From assembly GCA_022747635.1 (NCBI GenBank), contig JAKTNV010000067.1:82001-146000 (forward strand): DNA of 64,000 nt, read 5' to 3'. Made by a program: the position numbers and the translations under genes. Shown here piece after piece: positions 1 to 11,225 of the stretch (positions are counted from its first letter, which is position 1; each line of letters starts with the position of its first letter). The notes under the pieces are model-generated. The model did not search any database. It saw nothing but the letters and a program-made list of their open reading frames with translations, and was not told the DNA's origin. The DNA comes from Hetaerina americana (Eukaryota; Arthropoda; Insecta; Odonata; Calopterygidae).

Positions 1-381
1 CAATATCCGGTCGAGTGCTTTAGCCACTTAAGCTACCGAGGCGTCCTCTTAAACTCTGAAATTTTGGGGCTTTTAAAGGAACTAGATGTTATGACGAAAT
101 ACCGTACATACAATGTCACATGCATTCGTAGTCGTGCGCGAGGCGCCACTGTCCACGAGGTTAAAGCCAACTTTAAACACGTATGGTGTTTTCCCTTTGA
201 CAAATTCCAAAGAAACTTTAACCTCGTGGACAGTGGCGCCTCGCGCACGACTACGAATGCATGTGACATTGTATGTACGGTATTTCGTCATAACATCTAG
301 TTCCTTTAAAAGCCCCAAAATTTCAGAGTTTAAGAGGACGCCTCGGTAGCTTAAGTGGCTAAAGCACTCGACCGGATATTG
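1..381. repeat. Perfect inverted repeat, arms 1-166 and 216-381
   Basis: Each base from 1 to 166 is complementary to position 382 minus its coordinate, checked at both ends and in the middle. The arms are separated by a 49-nt spacer. The left arm continues beyond the window start. The right arm contains the first half of a tRNA-like SINE head (TAGCTTAAGTGG), whose T-arm continues to about 412, so at least one and probably both arms are SINE-derived. It would form a hairpin of at least 166 bp if transcribed. A natural foldback or an assembly/library artefact would look alike. Confidence 0.85.
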
Positions 382-432
382 AGGGATCTGGGTTCGAGTC
401 CCAGTCAAGGCGAATGATTTTTACGCTCTGAA
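338..432 (+). repeat. tRNA-derived SINE head (family S2)
   Basis: It has an A-box-like TAGCTTAAGTGGCTAAAGCA and a B-box-like GGGTTCGAGTCCCAG with a perfect 5-bp T stem (CTGGG/CCCAG), plus a 5-bp anticodon stem around a 7-nt loop. The loop has C instead of the invariant T33, and the acceptor stem has a mismatch, so it is not a functional tRNA gene. The following gaatgatttttacgctctga resembles the sequence after the S2 heads at 31.8 and 59.2 kb. Confidence 0.6.
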
Positions 433-3400
433 ATTGTTGCATTGAAATGCACACTAGCGGATGACTCCGTTAAAAGTTACTGTTGCGGCATCTCCCGCAG
501 TTTCTTTGAATTTGTCTAAGAATCAAATATTTTCATTCTATTTTGAAATGAGGAGAGTGAAGAAAAACTTGCGAAATTTTGTAAGCTAATAGAAAAAAAA
601 CTATATTTCTACTCTAGCCATATGAAATGACATTTGAACAAGTGACGCTTAAAAATGATATCAACGTGATGTATTTCTGTATACTTAATATAAAATTAAT
701 TTGTCATTATATGTTATAATCAACGGATGAATTCGGTAGGTAACTCACGTGCTGGTGGAAATCCACGGCAGGTAATAATAAAAGCTCGACAGAAAAAAGT
801 AATTCAAATTAAAAAAAGAAATTAACTCTCGAGAAAAATTCGCCATCGCACTATTTGAACTGAATGCGCTAAAGAAACAATTACCAGCTTCATCAAAATC
901 AACGCATCATGGCGATCTTCTTAGGGAGCTTCTCCGTGTAAAATTTCAATGCTTTTTGAAATTACGCAGCAACATACATGTAAACTATGAGTAAAATATT
1001 ATCAATAATAACAAAATCCTTAATTCATACCAAGTTGAATGTAACTCTAGATAGAAAACAATGGAAAGGACGCGATAAAAACAAATATGATTCCTTAGAA
1101 GACTCGATTCATCACACGATGTGCCCTCGGCCATTTTCATGCGTCGATATGAAACATCATACATATCGTAGTTCTTACCAAAGAGGTGGATTTGAAGAAC
1201 GCCAGTGAAACGTTAAATCGACATTAAGCTCCAATTTAAGGAATCAAAGGACAGGGGACATCGTCACTTATACGTTACATTCCGAATCAATATTAAATGT
1301 CGCAAATACACGTAGTCCGTATACATCCGCCTCAAGAAAGAATAATGCTTAAAAATAAAAAGATACACAGTGAAAATATGCTCTAGCATATTTGATGGAT
1401 AATTTCGTAATAAAGAAAATATACCAATATTCCACACACAACATCTATTTCAATCATCTAATAATTAGTTTGGCAGTGCATATTTTATTTATTAAATCCC
1501 GAAAAGTTGCCAAACTTTTTCAAAAATTGCATCTATCACGGAAACTATTATTATAAAACTCTTCAACGTCTATTCTGTGTTAATTTCAATCATAGAACCT
1601 AGCCTAAAAATATTTGCTCCTCAATGACTGCTGAAACTGTGAAATACACTTTAAAGAGTACGAGTATTCTTCTTTTCGGCTTCTCTCCCAATGGGCTAGA
1701 GCGAGATGTTGTTGTGCAAGGGGTTGTGCGAGAGACGCCGTGCTATTGGTTGAGATGACACAGGGTGTGTCTGGCGTTTACGCAGTCTCATACATTGACT
1801 CCTTGAAGAACCCATTAACGCCATTTTCTAAGATATGAAATTCTTACCTCAATAAAATCTATATAAAATCTAAATCTATAAATCTATATTGATTTCAGGG
1901 CAAAGCGCTCATCAAAGTTTCCTTGAACGTTCTCTCAACGAACGATGAGCTCCATATACAAAAATTGAAAAGGATGCTATTTATTTTTTAAAACTATTGA
2001 GAAGAACGAAATCGTCAAAAACTTGAAAGAATAAATTATGGAGATCATAATCGTATCTATATAACTATATACTAGGCACAAAATTAACGGTCGCATTGAA
2101 AATTACAATTATGATTGAATTTAAGAGCCATGCAATTTTTCCCGGAACAATTCTGACATCCTCCGCCTTAGTAAGAATACTTAATGTACTTGTAGAATAC
2201 TTTCCTCCTTATGAATTGATTAAAATGCTACAACTGTCAGTGGTTACGATGTATGACTGCCGCTGCACGCACAATTTGAAAGTAGACACCGATGATCTGA
2301 AACGCGTCGTGCGTTATAAATAAATCTGTGGATCAGTGCAAATTTTGTTTTTATTTCATAAAGACGTAATTTTTACTAAAAAGAATTATTTCCTTTAAAA
2401 TAAAAGTAGGAAAGCTACAAAACGAAATAAACTATGCTTGACTGATTAATTAAGTCACTTCAAAATACAAGACAACATAGAGCAACTTTTCTGAAGCCAA
2501 ATTATATCATTCAAATTGAAAATTTACAATTAAAGCCGATGATTATAAAATAATTATTATCCTCCAAACCGTTATCGGGTACAAGTATTAAATTATTCTT
2601 GTACTATTTGTTTATGCTTTGGAATTAGGTGATTCACCAGTTTTTGGTTTATTTCTAAGAATATTAAATTAACTGACCGAGAATCAACACACTATCCCAG
2701 TCGGCAAGGAGTTCAACCTTTATAATTATCTGATCGTTCAGAAAACAGGAAAAATTTGGACGCAACATGTCTCGTGATAGCAGCTTAATTGCCCACCTGA
2801 TATCAAAAAGGCATAATGGTTTTATTTAATGGGTATTTATACTAAGGACACCGACCTCCGTAAATAATGCAGTCCACTTCAACAACAAAGGCCGTAACAA
2901 CTGATTTAATGAAACTATTGCAGATGTTACCCCGTAGGCGCCGAGTAATCACGGGGACAAGGCGTTCATAATGTATTTATGGAACCGTTTTGCGCTCAAT
3001 ATGGTGCGTAAACGTTAGATTTTATACCTTTGCCCCTTTCCCGGAATAGGGTGGGTTTATTTCCCTGTATGCCTGAGTCGCCAAGTTTCGCTTAACCTGG
3101 GATTAACGCGCCACGCTTTGTGCATGTGGGGTGAATATCCCCTTCACCCGGCAAGTTCCGCCGTAAAAAGATAATGAAGGGCACCATATGGCGCAAAATT
3201 AATTAGAACTTTCACATCAATTGCGATAGAATAAGTGTCGCAGGCTTTAAATTGCCATCAGGTTGAACATGGCATTTCAGTTCGTGGTTGGATTTCACTA
3301 CCTGTACATGTATTCTTCGAGTTAAGAGCCAATATCGTTAAATACTGAGCGATAAAGAAACAAGCCTTTAAGTTCCCGATCCTGTGGTAAGGACCAAAAA

Positions 3401-4221
3401 GATTTTCCTCTCCACACATTTGTTTTACAACAATCATCTTTATGAGCTATGATTGAACAGTTTGACTGGCTGGGTGATTTCATTGAATGAAATCCGGGAC
3501 AAACAAGATATTCGAGTTCCATAGAAGGAGGAGGAACTAGTTCCCAGGCAAAAAAAGTTCGTCAGTTTTTGACGGAATAGTGAATATAATTCCTATTTCG
3601 TCTAATTCCTTTTATTATTTTTTTGCCTCTTCTGAGTCGATATTTCTTCATTGAACAATTTAGTCCACTAGGGACATGAGAGTTTGAAAAGGGCCGAGAG
3701 GGTTGGAAATCAGCCTTAAATTATATCATAATGGGATACGTTTAATGGCATGCTCGTAGAGGAAATAGAGAGAGCGCGGAAAAGGCAAAATGTGTGCTGG
3801 AAAAATTTTCATTTTAAGTTTTATCACGGCTGCGAATCGAGCATTAAAACGAGAATTTAATTTTAATCCTCTTTGATCTCTAAACCTGGATTATTTTCCT
3901 GGGTGGTCTGATCCACGGTTATAGCGTGGAGTCTGTATCAATCACTTCGGAGTGAAGCGTAAACCCAAGTGCTGAGTAACTTCCTAAGTTTTAATCTAGC
4001 CGTATGTTCCAGTCTAGTTCCTCCGTAAGCCCAGCAAGATTTTCTCCTCATTTAAGTATTTTAACAAGTCCAGACGATCCTCAATGGACTTATTATAATT
4101 TCTTATTTAAGACTATTTTTGAATTCAAACTGCAACTTAAATATAATTTCTAATTTCTCGCATTTCTAATGGCAATTATTTCTCAGCGCTTTGATGATTA
4201 CTGAGGCAATATCGGCGATGC
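433..4221. other. Intronic DNA, no recognised feature
   Basis: AT-rich sequence with only short chance ORFs (up to about 75 codons). I saw no Ig-like exon, transposon end or RNA gene. Confidence 0.5.
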
Positions 4222-4299
4222 GAAGATAAGGAATTATAATTTCAAGTTGATCATTGACGTGGGTCAATGATCAACTTGAAATTATAATTCCTTATCTTC
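4222..4299. repeat. Perfect 37-bp hairpin with 4-nt loop
   Basis: Arm 4222-4258 (gaagataagg...cattgac) is exactly complementary to arm 4263-4299, with loop gtgg. The AT-rich arms and lack of flanking similarity leave its origin open: a tiny foldback element, a hairpin RNA precursor or a replication-generated palindrome. Confidence 0.85.
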
Positions 4300-4917
4300 A
4301 AATTTTAAATCAGTTACGCCGTTCACCGGTTTATATAGTGTCAATTAAAGGAGTTTTTGCTTAACATAATGCAAAACTCATCTAACTCACACCAGAGCTC
4401 AAAGAGAATTTCACTTATTAGAATAAGTGACCTGATTATTGCACGTAATTAGAAATTAATGATGAAGTGACAATATGACAGTAATAAAGTAAATAGCGAT
4501 AATGCTATTGACATTCATTCATGGGAATCGACACCGAAATTATTTTCAAGTAAAACTGACAGTTACATGAAACCAATTCTCAATTCTTTGTCGCATGGCA
4601 TATTGACATGGACGAAGCGTATGAATAGTTGGGAGTCCATTTCGATATTTGAAGTCTTCTGATGACGTATTCTCTTCATATTTATGCCATAATTGGGAAG
4701 TATTCGTTCAATTATGTGTGACACTGGATTCATTTTTTGTATGCCTCCTTGGAGTAAGAAGCGCTTTAAAAGTATGTAGAGTGATGAGTGCAATGGCCGT
4801 AGCAATGACAGCGACTTTCGAAAATCAAGCCAATTATAAAAGTGAAATGACTGCGATGAACTGAAATAGATGAGGGAAACGAGCGCCGCCGAGATTATGA
4901 CCGTGAGTCGCACTTAC
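4300..4917. other. Dscam intron 3' of Ig8, nothing recognised
   Basis: It follows the donor at 4917. A minus-strand open frame here is read-through from the Ig8 exon and lacks Ig features. Confidence 0.5.
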
Positions 4918-5223
4918 TCATCACGTGGAGCTGGAGCGAGGCCATCGCGGCGTGTCCGTGCGGGTCCGTGGCGATGCAAGAGTACTCGCCGGCGTCCTCG
5001 GTCGCCTCCACCTCCTTGATGAGTAGCGTGCCGTTCGGGAGGGTCTGGAACTTGGAGTGGGCGAAGGAGCTCGAGGGACCCCCGGATCGGGACAAGTCAA
5101 CGCCGCCGTTGCTCCGCCTCCACGACACGCTCGCGATGGGAAACCCGGCGACGGGACAGCGCAGGTGGGCGTTTGAACCGGCCACGGCGGTCACGTTTCG
5201 CGGCAGCCGAGCGGACGGGGGAC
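4918..5223 (-). CDS. Dscam: Dscam-family exon: Ig8
   Basis: 306-nt exon, phase 1/1, encoding the Ig domain after 6931-6611. The acceptor is ttccgtgccgcag^GT and the donor is GTGATGA^GTAAGT. Joining to the previous exon creates LNIYG-PPSARLPRNVTAVAG, as in known Dscam proteins where LNIYG is followed by a P-rich start and ..AVAG. The Ig core is LRCPVAGFPIASVSWRR (Cys and Trp), TLPNGTLLIKEVEATEDAGE (strand E and the D.GEY motif) and YSCIATDPHGHAAMASLQLH. There is an N-glycosylation-type NVT near the start and another NGT in the D-E loop. The 1387-bp intron upstream is the shortest in the visible part of the gene. The following exon lies outside the window, so the next intron is longer than 4.9 kb. 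Confidence 0.9.
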
Positions 5224-6610
5224 CTGCGGCACGGAATAAACGGCGCCGCGATTATCACGGGGCGTTGTCTTGACCCTGACCGCCGTGAACTCGATTGAAT
5301 CCTAAAATTAATTCTAAGGGACTCGGGAATGAATCAAAAATCAGCGAATCAAATTTAAACTCAAATTCAGGAATGATTGCATGCTAACGCCAATCTCAAC
5401 CTTTACAGCAATCAAATAAAATGGCCCATCGAGGTAACGGCTTCATTCATTTTAACCTTATTCTGATTCCTCTGAAGGATCAATCTGAAACTAAAAAACA
5501 CAATAAAAATTAATGATTAAAACTTTGCCGGTAAGCAAAAGATCTCTCAACTGCAGGAAATTCTGTGATTTCAATGGGTGAAATGTCGTTGATATTAATC
5601 TTCTTTGCGTGTAATGAGGTCGAATTTTCCACTTATTGAAGGTATACAGACGATAAATAATGACATATCAAATCATAGGCATGCATAAATACAACCTTTG
5701 GAGAAATCGCAGGATCGGAGGGACTGTTTAGTTCAAACAAATTACTAGGTATCATTAAAAGTATTTTTAAATGAGTCATTTTAATATTCTTGATGGCGTG
5801 CAATGCTTCATCACATCAGAACAAGAGTTTCAACGGGAGTAATATGCGTAAAATTATGTTCGAAATCCAATAAGAGTCCGCCATTCTTGAAATTACGTCG
5901 CGGAATGTCGATTAAGAAAATGCGGGAAGTTAAGCACTAATGCTGCCCATGGGTGCTGCTTTTACGGCAAAGGCTGTTACTTTCACGGTCCGAGACTTGA
6001 ATTTACTGCATTTCCCGAGAAAAGAGGAAGGAAGAGTGAAGGGGAAGTAGTAATATAGCCCTACATAAATGGGTTTTTGTTTTGCAACCGTTGCATCCCT
6101 TCTCGTTAACGTCTCGCTTGGTAACGAGTACGAGGAGCGGGGAATTTAACGATACGGTATGACACTGCACGCAATCTATTCAGTCTATTTTCATCTTGGG
6201 CTGAGGCCGTTCAATTAACGTGGGAAATAAAAGTAACAACATTCACATTATTATAAAATGCTCAATTAAGCTAAAGGTACCGTAAAATGATTTACTAGTA
6301 CTAGTATAGATTTTCCTCATCTCTTCCATATTGATTTTTTTCAGGATAATAGTTTTCTTGGTTTCCTGCATACTTCTTATGCTCGGAAAGAGCTATTCCA
6401 GGTCTGTATGCCAATGAAAGTTTATGAAGCTAATTTAATGACTTTCCCTAACTCTACATTAAGGTACTTTTTGCATGATTGTAGTTAGCCTGATTTCATC
6501 AAATTTAATGTGTTTTTTACCCCGAAAGATTAAGAATTATCCCATTTGTGCAGAATATCTAACGTCTAATGTTAGGATCTCAGGCTTGTGGGAGGAGGGC
6601 GTGTATTCAC
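5224..6610 (-). other. Dscam intron between Ig7 and Ig8 exons
   Basis: The intron starts GTGAAT at 6610 and ends GCCGCAG at 5224. It is AT-rich and I recognised no repeat, RNA gene or extra exon in it. Confidence 0.8.
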
Positions 6611-6931
6611 CGTAAATGTTGAGCGCCGCCGAGTGCTTGGCGGGCCTCCCCACGCCGTTGGCCGCCACGCACGTATACAGCCCCCCGTGCATGACCCTGG
6701 CCGACGTGATGTTGAGGTGGCTCACCACGGTCACGCCGGCCGGATAGCCGACGGTCGTGTAGCTCCCGATGGAGTAGCCGTCCTCGCCGCCGCCGCCGCG
6801 GACTTCCCCGCCGTCCAGCAGCCACGTTACGTGAGGCAGCGGGTTGGCCGAGGATGAGCACTTGAGGGAGACGGGCGGGCCGGGCTGCAGGGTCTGCTCG
6901 ATGAACGTCCACAGGAGCTCGGGGCCAATGG
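6611..6931 (-). CDS. Dscam: Dscam-family exon: Ig7
   Basis: 321-nt exon, phase 1/1, encoding one complete immunoglobulin domain. The acceptor is ccatttccag and the donor is TTTACG^GTGAAT. Diagnostic segments are WTFIEQTLQPGPPVSLKC (strands A-B and the first Cys), HVTWLLDGG (strand C Trp), VVSHLNITSARVMHGGLY then TCVAA (strands E-F and the second Cys), and AALNIYG at the end. The FIEQTLQPGP..VSLKC and LNIYG strings are, to my knowledge, closer to Dscam2/3/4-type proteins than to Dscam1. The C-D region has a glycine-rich GGGGEDG loop. In some insects this domain has alternative exons; I saw no second copy in the neighbouring introns, but short divergent exons could be missed. The exon is strongly GC-rich against AT-rich introns. 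Confidence 0.9.
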
Positions 6932-7656
6932 CTGGAAATGGATCGCACATTGCAAAGGGTGGGAAGAACTAACTGGCAATCACTTTGTACTGGACAAAGG
7001 ACTAATCCTAAGGCCGTTCTCTTTGGTGGACACAAGAGCAGTGAAGACAGTGAAATTGAATCAACATGAAGGAGGAAAGATATAAAAAGTACCCTTTTTG
7101 TAATTATAAAATTCCTCCATCGCTTCGGGTCAACAGGGAGTATAGCCCTTTAACCTGTTCTTAGTGACCGTAGATAAATTCTTCCGCGGATGACTTTTAC
7201 CTCGGAATAATATTATTCTTTAATCTACGCTCTCCCTTACTAGAGGAACATACAATGTTAAACGTACCCTCAAGAATCATGCAATAGGAAAAGCCGTGGC
7301 CATTGATTGGTGGAAATAATGAATATTGCGTAATTTTAACTCCATCCATTTCCACTAAAAACGAATTATTTCACAGCCCGATTCCAATATAACAATGCAA
7401 TATAAGGGCACACCGTAGAATATTTACGCCCACTGACATATAGCGAGGTTGAGGAGGGTTAGGAAGTTGCTGAGGGGAGTGGGATTGCGATTGCGCGAAG
7501 GGGGGAATGGGTTTGTTGGTTGATGCTCGTTGGATGGTTGAGTCTCCTACCCACCTCTACCAGTTCCAACGATGTTTATTCTTCCCTGCTGGAGACTTCG
7601 TCAAAGTGCGAATGGCTTTCACTGTCGATCCATTACGCATTTTGATGTTTTTTCAT

Positions 7657-7760
7657 AGATCGGTGGCTGAGGAGTGACGTCCTCACCTGCCAATACAGAG
7701 GTCGTGGGTTCGTTCCCCGTCTGGAAGGGGTTTCCTTCACTGAGAACTTGGGTGTTTATG
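7657..7760 (+). repeat. tRNA-like SINE head (family S3)
   Basis: TGGCTGAGGAGTGACGT (A-box-like) and GTGGGTTCGTTCCCCGTCTG (B-box-like) sit at tRNA spacing, followed by a non-tRNA body (ggggtttccttcactgagaa). I see no second copy in this window, so the family assignment rests on the promoter boxes alone. Confidence 0.45.
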
Positions 7761-9564
7761 ATTGCTATTTCTGGTTTAGTAATAGTGCAATTTGAGTTCC
7801 TGTACTGGCTGTTTTACTGAGTGTTTACATACAATTTGTGGGAGCAGAAAGAAGGGAAAAGAGACATTGTTAGGACTTTAATCCTGACGCGGAATACATA
7901 AAAATTATTTTTCGGTCATTTAATGGACTGCGAAAATTTTAATCAATTAGCATGAAAGAATTTCCTTATTTGTGTTGTGGTCGGTTAAATACGACATTAT
8001 ACTCGTATGAGTCCTACGGTTGGTCTCTTTTTGTTACGATATCAGTACGAATATAGGGGATTATAATGATTATAGGAGAATTACGTTTGGTGTTTTCCAT
8101 AGAGGAATTTTTCAAATCGCAGTTGATTTTGATCTTTGATCGTAGACTTTCGCAGCGATTTCAATGATCAAAGGTGGCTTTCGAGGGTGGCTGTACGAAC
8201 GCAGGGCACTTGCTGAGCGTGACTCAAACTCAGCGAGTATCTTCAGGGGCAAATTTACCTCCTGAAGTTAATGCACCTTCTCTCCTAAAGGTGCTCGTTG
8301 AAACGGGAGAGAAACGTTGACTCACGTGGCGCTATACGCGTTGTCTTGGTCGAAAGTCTGCTCTGCATCTGTTCTCCTCTACGAATAACCACGTTTTCCA
8401 TTTCGAACTTTTTGTAATAGCCAAAGTATAAAGTGAAACCCTGCGTCTTGTTTCGTCATTAGGTATCTTAGACGGTGCCATCTATTTTATTTTCACAATT
8501 TTAATGATACAATTCGTAGCTTTGTACATATTTAGCTAAAACTAGAACTGATTCGTCGCATCTCCAAGAATTTCCCATGCAATATTTCGCTGTAGTAGCA
8601 TGTCGCTTTTTGCTCATTCGCATTCGTTTTTCACGAATTGGGTTCCATGTATTGATTTCAATTCTGAATCAATGTTCCCTCTGTTGGATTCCGAATGCTC
8701 GCGGCATATCCCATGCAAGGACTGACTTAGGAGAGGACTCCCTTCGTTCATTTATTGCCATATTTCCCAGCTTTGCGCGGGGAAAATGGGTGTTCTCCCA
8801 GGCGCCGCGATTACCTTCTGCATGCATTTTCTCGATGTCTAATGCGATGGGACCACACCACAGATCAGCGCTTCCTTGACTGTTTGCCATCACTTTGCTC
8901 AACGAGAGCGCCAAACGTACGAAACAATTAGGCGTCAAAAATTAGATATGAAAATTGGAAACTAAAGCTATCAATATGAATATTATCATTGAATTCAAAT
9001 CTACTCATGGGGGAAACTATTTTATTCAATGACTGTTTCGGTTAAATAAATTCATTGCTTCTAATTAACATGACACCCTTTTTCCCGATTTTTCTCGCGA
9101 GCATTTTATGGAATCGGATCAGGTTTGTTTTTAAGAATTACGCCCCATCTCTCCGCGTTTTGCTGATACATGATGCTACTGATGTCGACCCAAAATTGCA
9201 TTTACGGATTTAGGTAAGGGGTCTCTCGCGCGATGGCCTTAGGCTAACGCGAACGGAACTCACTGACTGAAAACAACGTCGTTCTGATTTTTGAAAATCG
9301 GCCCTTTCACCAACTTCTTTCGAGTTTTATTTAAGATACTGGGTCATTTCCGGCTCTTTCCCGAATTACCCGTATATGACGGAATAAATACTTCCCCTCT
9401 GTATCATCACACCTGTAAGATGAACTATGAAATCAATTTGTTATCCATAGTATGCATCTTCATTCTATCGTAAATGTCGACGAAATTTTTCAACTGGGTC
9501 AAAAGCAATACGGTGAAAGAAGGGCTGGGAACAACAATCATCACGTGATAGTAAATGGACTGTT
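7761..9564. other. Intronic DNA, no recognised feature
   Basis: There are two overlapping opposite-strand ORFs of 90-100 codons at 8.58-8.94 kb, but neither resembles a known protein and no splice context supports them. Confidence 0.4.
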
Positions 9565-9565
9565 T

Positions 9566-9620
9566 GAGGGGGCTCTCTTTAGGGGGGACTCTTGTTAGGG
9601 GGGTACTCTTGTTAGGGGGG
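9566..9620 (+). repeat. Short G-rich tandem repeat, possible G-quadruplex
   Basis: About three units of 16-18 bp (variants of actcttgttagggggg) give four G runs of 5, 6, 6 and 6 bases at 9568-9572, 9582-9587, 9598-9603 and 9615-9620. Loops of 9-11 nt are longer than optimal, so folding is only possible, not certain. Confidence 0.6.
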
Positions 9621-9897
9621 AATCGATCATACGAGGCCGAGAAAAGAATTTTTGCCCGGAAAAGGAATATAAAAAGTAGAAAAAAACCACATTTAATAGA
9701 CCTGCGTTAACTGGTTATCAAGCTTAAAAATCAAGCTCGATGGATAAGAAACGAATTAAATAAAAAATGTGCTACTTGTAATGAACCTTAAATATACTCA
9801 ACTGCTCATCGGATGAAGGCTTTCTGTAAAATAAGTTTTCTGGATTCAAAATCAACCTTGTTTGAACAAGGCGTGAACAACGGGCGTGAATAAAATA

Positions 9898-11223
9898 CAG
9901 GGTTCGTCCGGAAAATAAGTGTACTGATTTTTTCCCGCCGCTCCAGGCGCGCCCAGCACCGCTCTGACCGCTCTGACGGGCTGCGATTGGAGGGGGGTAT
10001 GTTGGCAAGCGACGCTGAAAAAGGCAGTCGGCTCTGAGCTGTGGTGTAGTGAGGAGCTCTGTTAACGCGAACCTCCACGCTCGACCCACGTCACGGAACG
10101 CGATGCCGAAGTTTTTGGAGCAGCGTTATTCCATCAAATTTGCGGTAAAGCTTGGAAAATCGTCTACCGAAACTGTCGGTATGATTAACCAGGCTTACGC
10201 GGAGTCAGCCATGTCCAGAAACATGATCTTTCGGTGGCACAAGATGTTCGTGGAGGGCAGAGAAGAGGTCGACGACGAACCACGGCCTGGACGCCCATCA
10301 ACGACACTCACCGACGAAAATGTGCGAAACGTTCGCGATGTACTGAACTCTGATCGTCGTCTTAGTGTTCGGATGATAGCAGAGCATTGTAATGTGCCAA
10401 AAACAATAGTGCACGAGATTATTAGGGAGCAATTACAGATGCGAAAAATTTGTGCAAAGTTGGTGCCGAAAGTGCTCAGTGATGATCAAAGACTCAATCG
10501 TTTGGAAATCGCGACACAACTTGCGGATCACTGCAAAAATGATCCACATTTTTTAGAGAACGTTGTTTCGGGTGACGAGACGTGGATCTTTGAGTACGAC
10601 CCGGAGTCGAAGAGACAAAGTGCGGAGTGGCACACCCCATCATCACCCCGTCAAAAGAAAGCTCGCATGAGCAAATCTCGGATCAAGGCGATGCTCATTG
10701 TCTTTTTTGACAAAAGGGGAGTCGTCCACTACGAATTTGTACCTGAACGACAAACTGTAAATGCTGCATTTTACGTCCAAGTGCTCGAAAGGCTTCGAGA
10801 ACGAGTCGCCCGCGTCCGGCCAGCGATCAAAAACATCTGGCGGCTGCATCACGACAATGCGCCGTCTCACACCGCGCTTGTCGTGTCGGACTTCTTGGCC
10901 AAGCACGGCGTGGCAACGCTGCCGCACCCGCCCTACAGCCCGGACTTGGCACCACCGGACTTCTTTCTGTTCCCGAAGATAAAGAGGAGTTTGAAAGGAA
11001 CGCGATACGGGACTTTGGACGCCATCAAAGAGGCCGTGACGACGTGTCTTCGAGAGGTTCCCGATGATGCCTTCGCGGGAGCGTTCCAGGAATGGGAACG
11101 CCGCTGGAACAAGTGTATCGACTCACAAGGGTCCTATTTTGAGGAATATTAGCTTAAGATATGTAAAAGTGTAATAATTTTTTTTTCCTGAGCTCAGTAC
11201 ACTTATTTTCCGGACGAAACCTG
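9898..11223 (+). mobile_element. Complete mariner transposon (mariner family 1)
   Basis: 1326-bp DNA transposon flanked by TA (9896-9897 and 11224-11225). Its terminal inverted repeats are about 30 bp, starting CAGGGTTCGTCCGGAAAATA on the left and matching at the right end with one mismatch (CAGGTTTCG). Size and structure are those of a full-length mariner. It lies antisense to the host gene inside the 16.7-kb Dscam intron. A deleted sister copy is at 32653-33215. Intact ORF and near-identical ends suggest recent insertion. Confidence 0.93.
10103..11152 (+). CDS. Mariner DD34D transposase, intact
   Basis: A 349-residue transposase that would cut and paste its own element by DDE chemistry in the nucleus. 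I chose the ATG at 10103 (MPKFLEQRYSIKF) because mariner transposases start this way; the open frame continues 18 codons upstream only through a GTG. The N-terminal paired-type helix-turn-helix region includes RPGRPSTTLTDENV. The linker motif LVPKVL stands where many mariners have WVPxxL. The catalytic triad is in SGDETWIFEYD, HHDNAPSH and YSPDLAPPDFFLFP, with exactly 34 residues between the second and third Asp. The length (about 345-350 aa is usual) and the absence of stops or frameshifts suggest it could be active. Subfamily not determined. Confidence 0.93.
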   Translation: MPKFLEQRYSIKFAVKLGKSSTETVGMINQAYAESAMSRNMIFRWHKMFVEGREEVDDEPRPGRPSTTLTDENVRNVRDVLNSDRRLSVRMIAEHCNVPKTIVHEIIREQLQMRKICAKLVPKVLSDDQRLNRLEIATQLADHCKNDPHFLENVVSGDETWIFEYDPESKRQSAEWHTPSSPRQKKARMSKSRIKAMLIVFFDKRGVVHYEFVPERQTVNAAFYVQVLERLRERVARVRPAIKNIWRLHHDNAPSHTALVVSDFLAKHGVATLPHPPYSPDLAPPDFFLFPKIKRSLKGTRYGTLDAIKEAVTTCLREVPDDAFAGAFQEWERRWNKCIDSQGSYFEEY

Positions 11224-11225
11224 TA

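Noticed and set aside
338..412. A functional tRNA gene
   Set aside because: The T arm is good, but the anticodon loop lacks T33, the acceptor stem has a mismatch, and half of it lies in a long palindrome; a SINE head explains it better.
4563..4913. 116-codon minus-strand ORF after the Ig8 exon as a further Dscam exon
   Set aside because: It begins within sequence just past the Ig8 donor, has no cysteine/tryptophan Ig core and no acceptor; it is intron.
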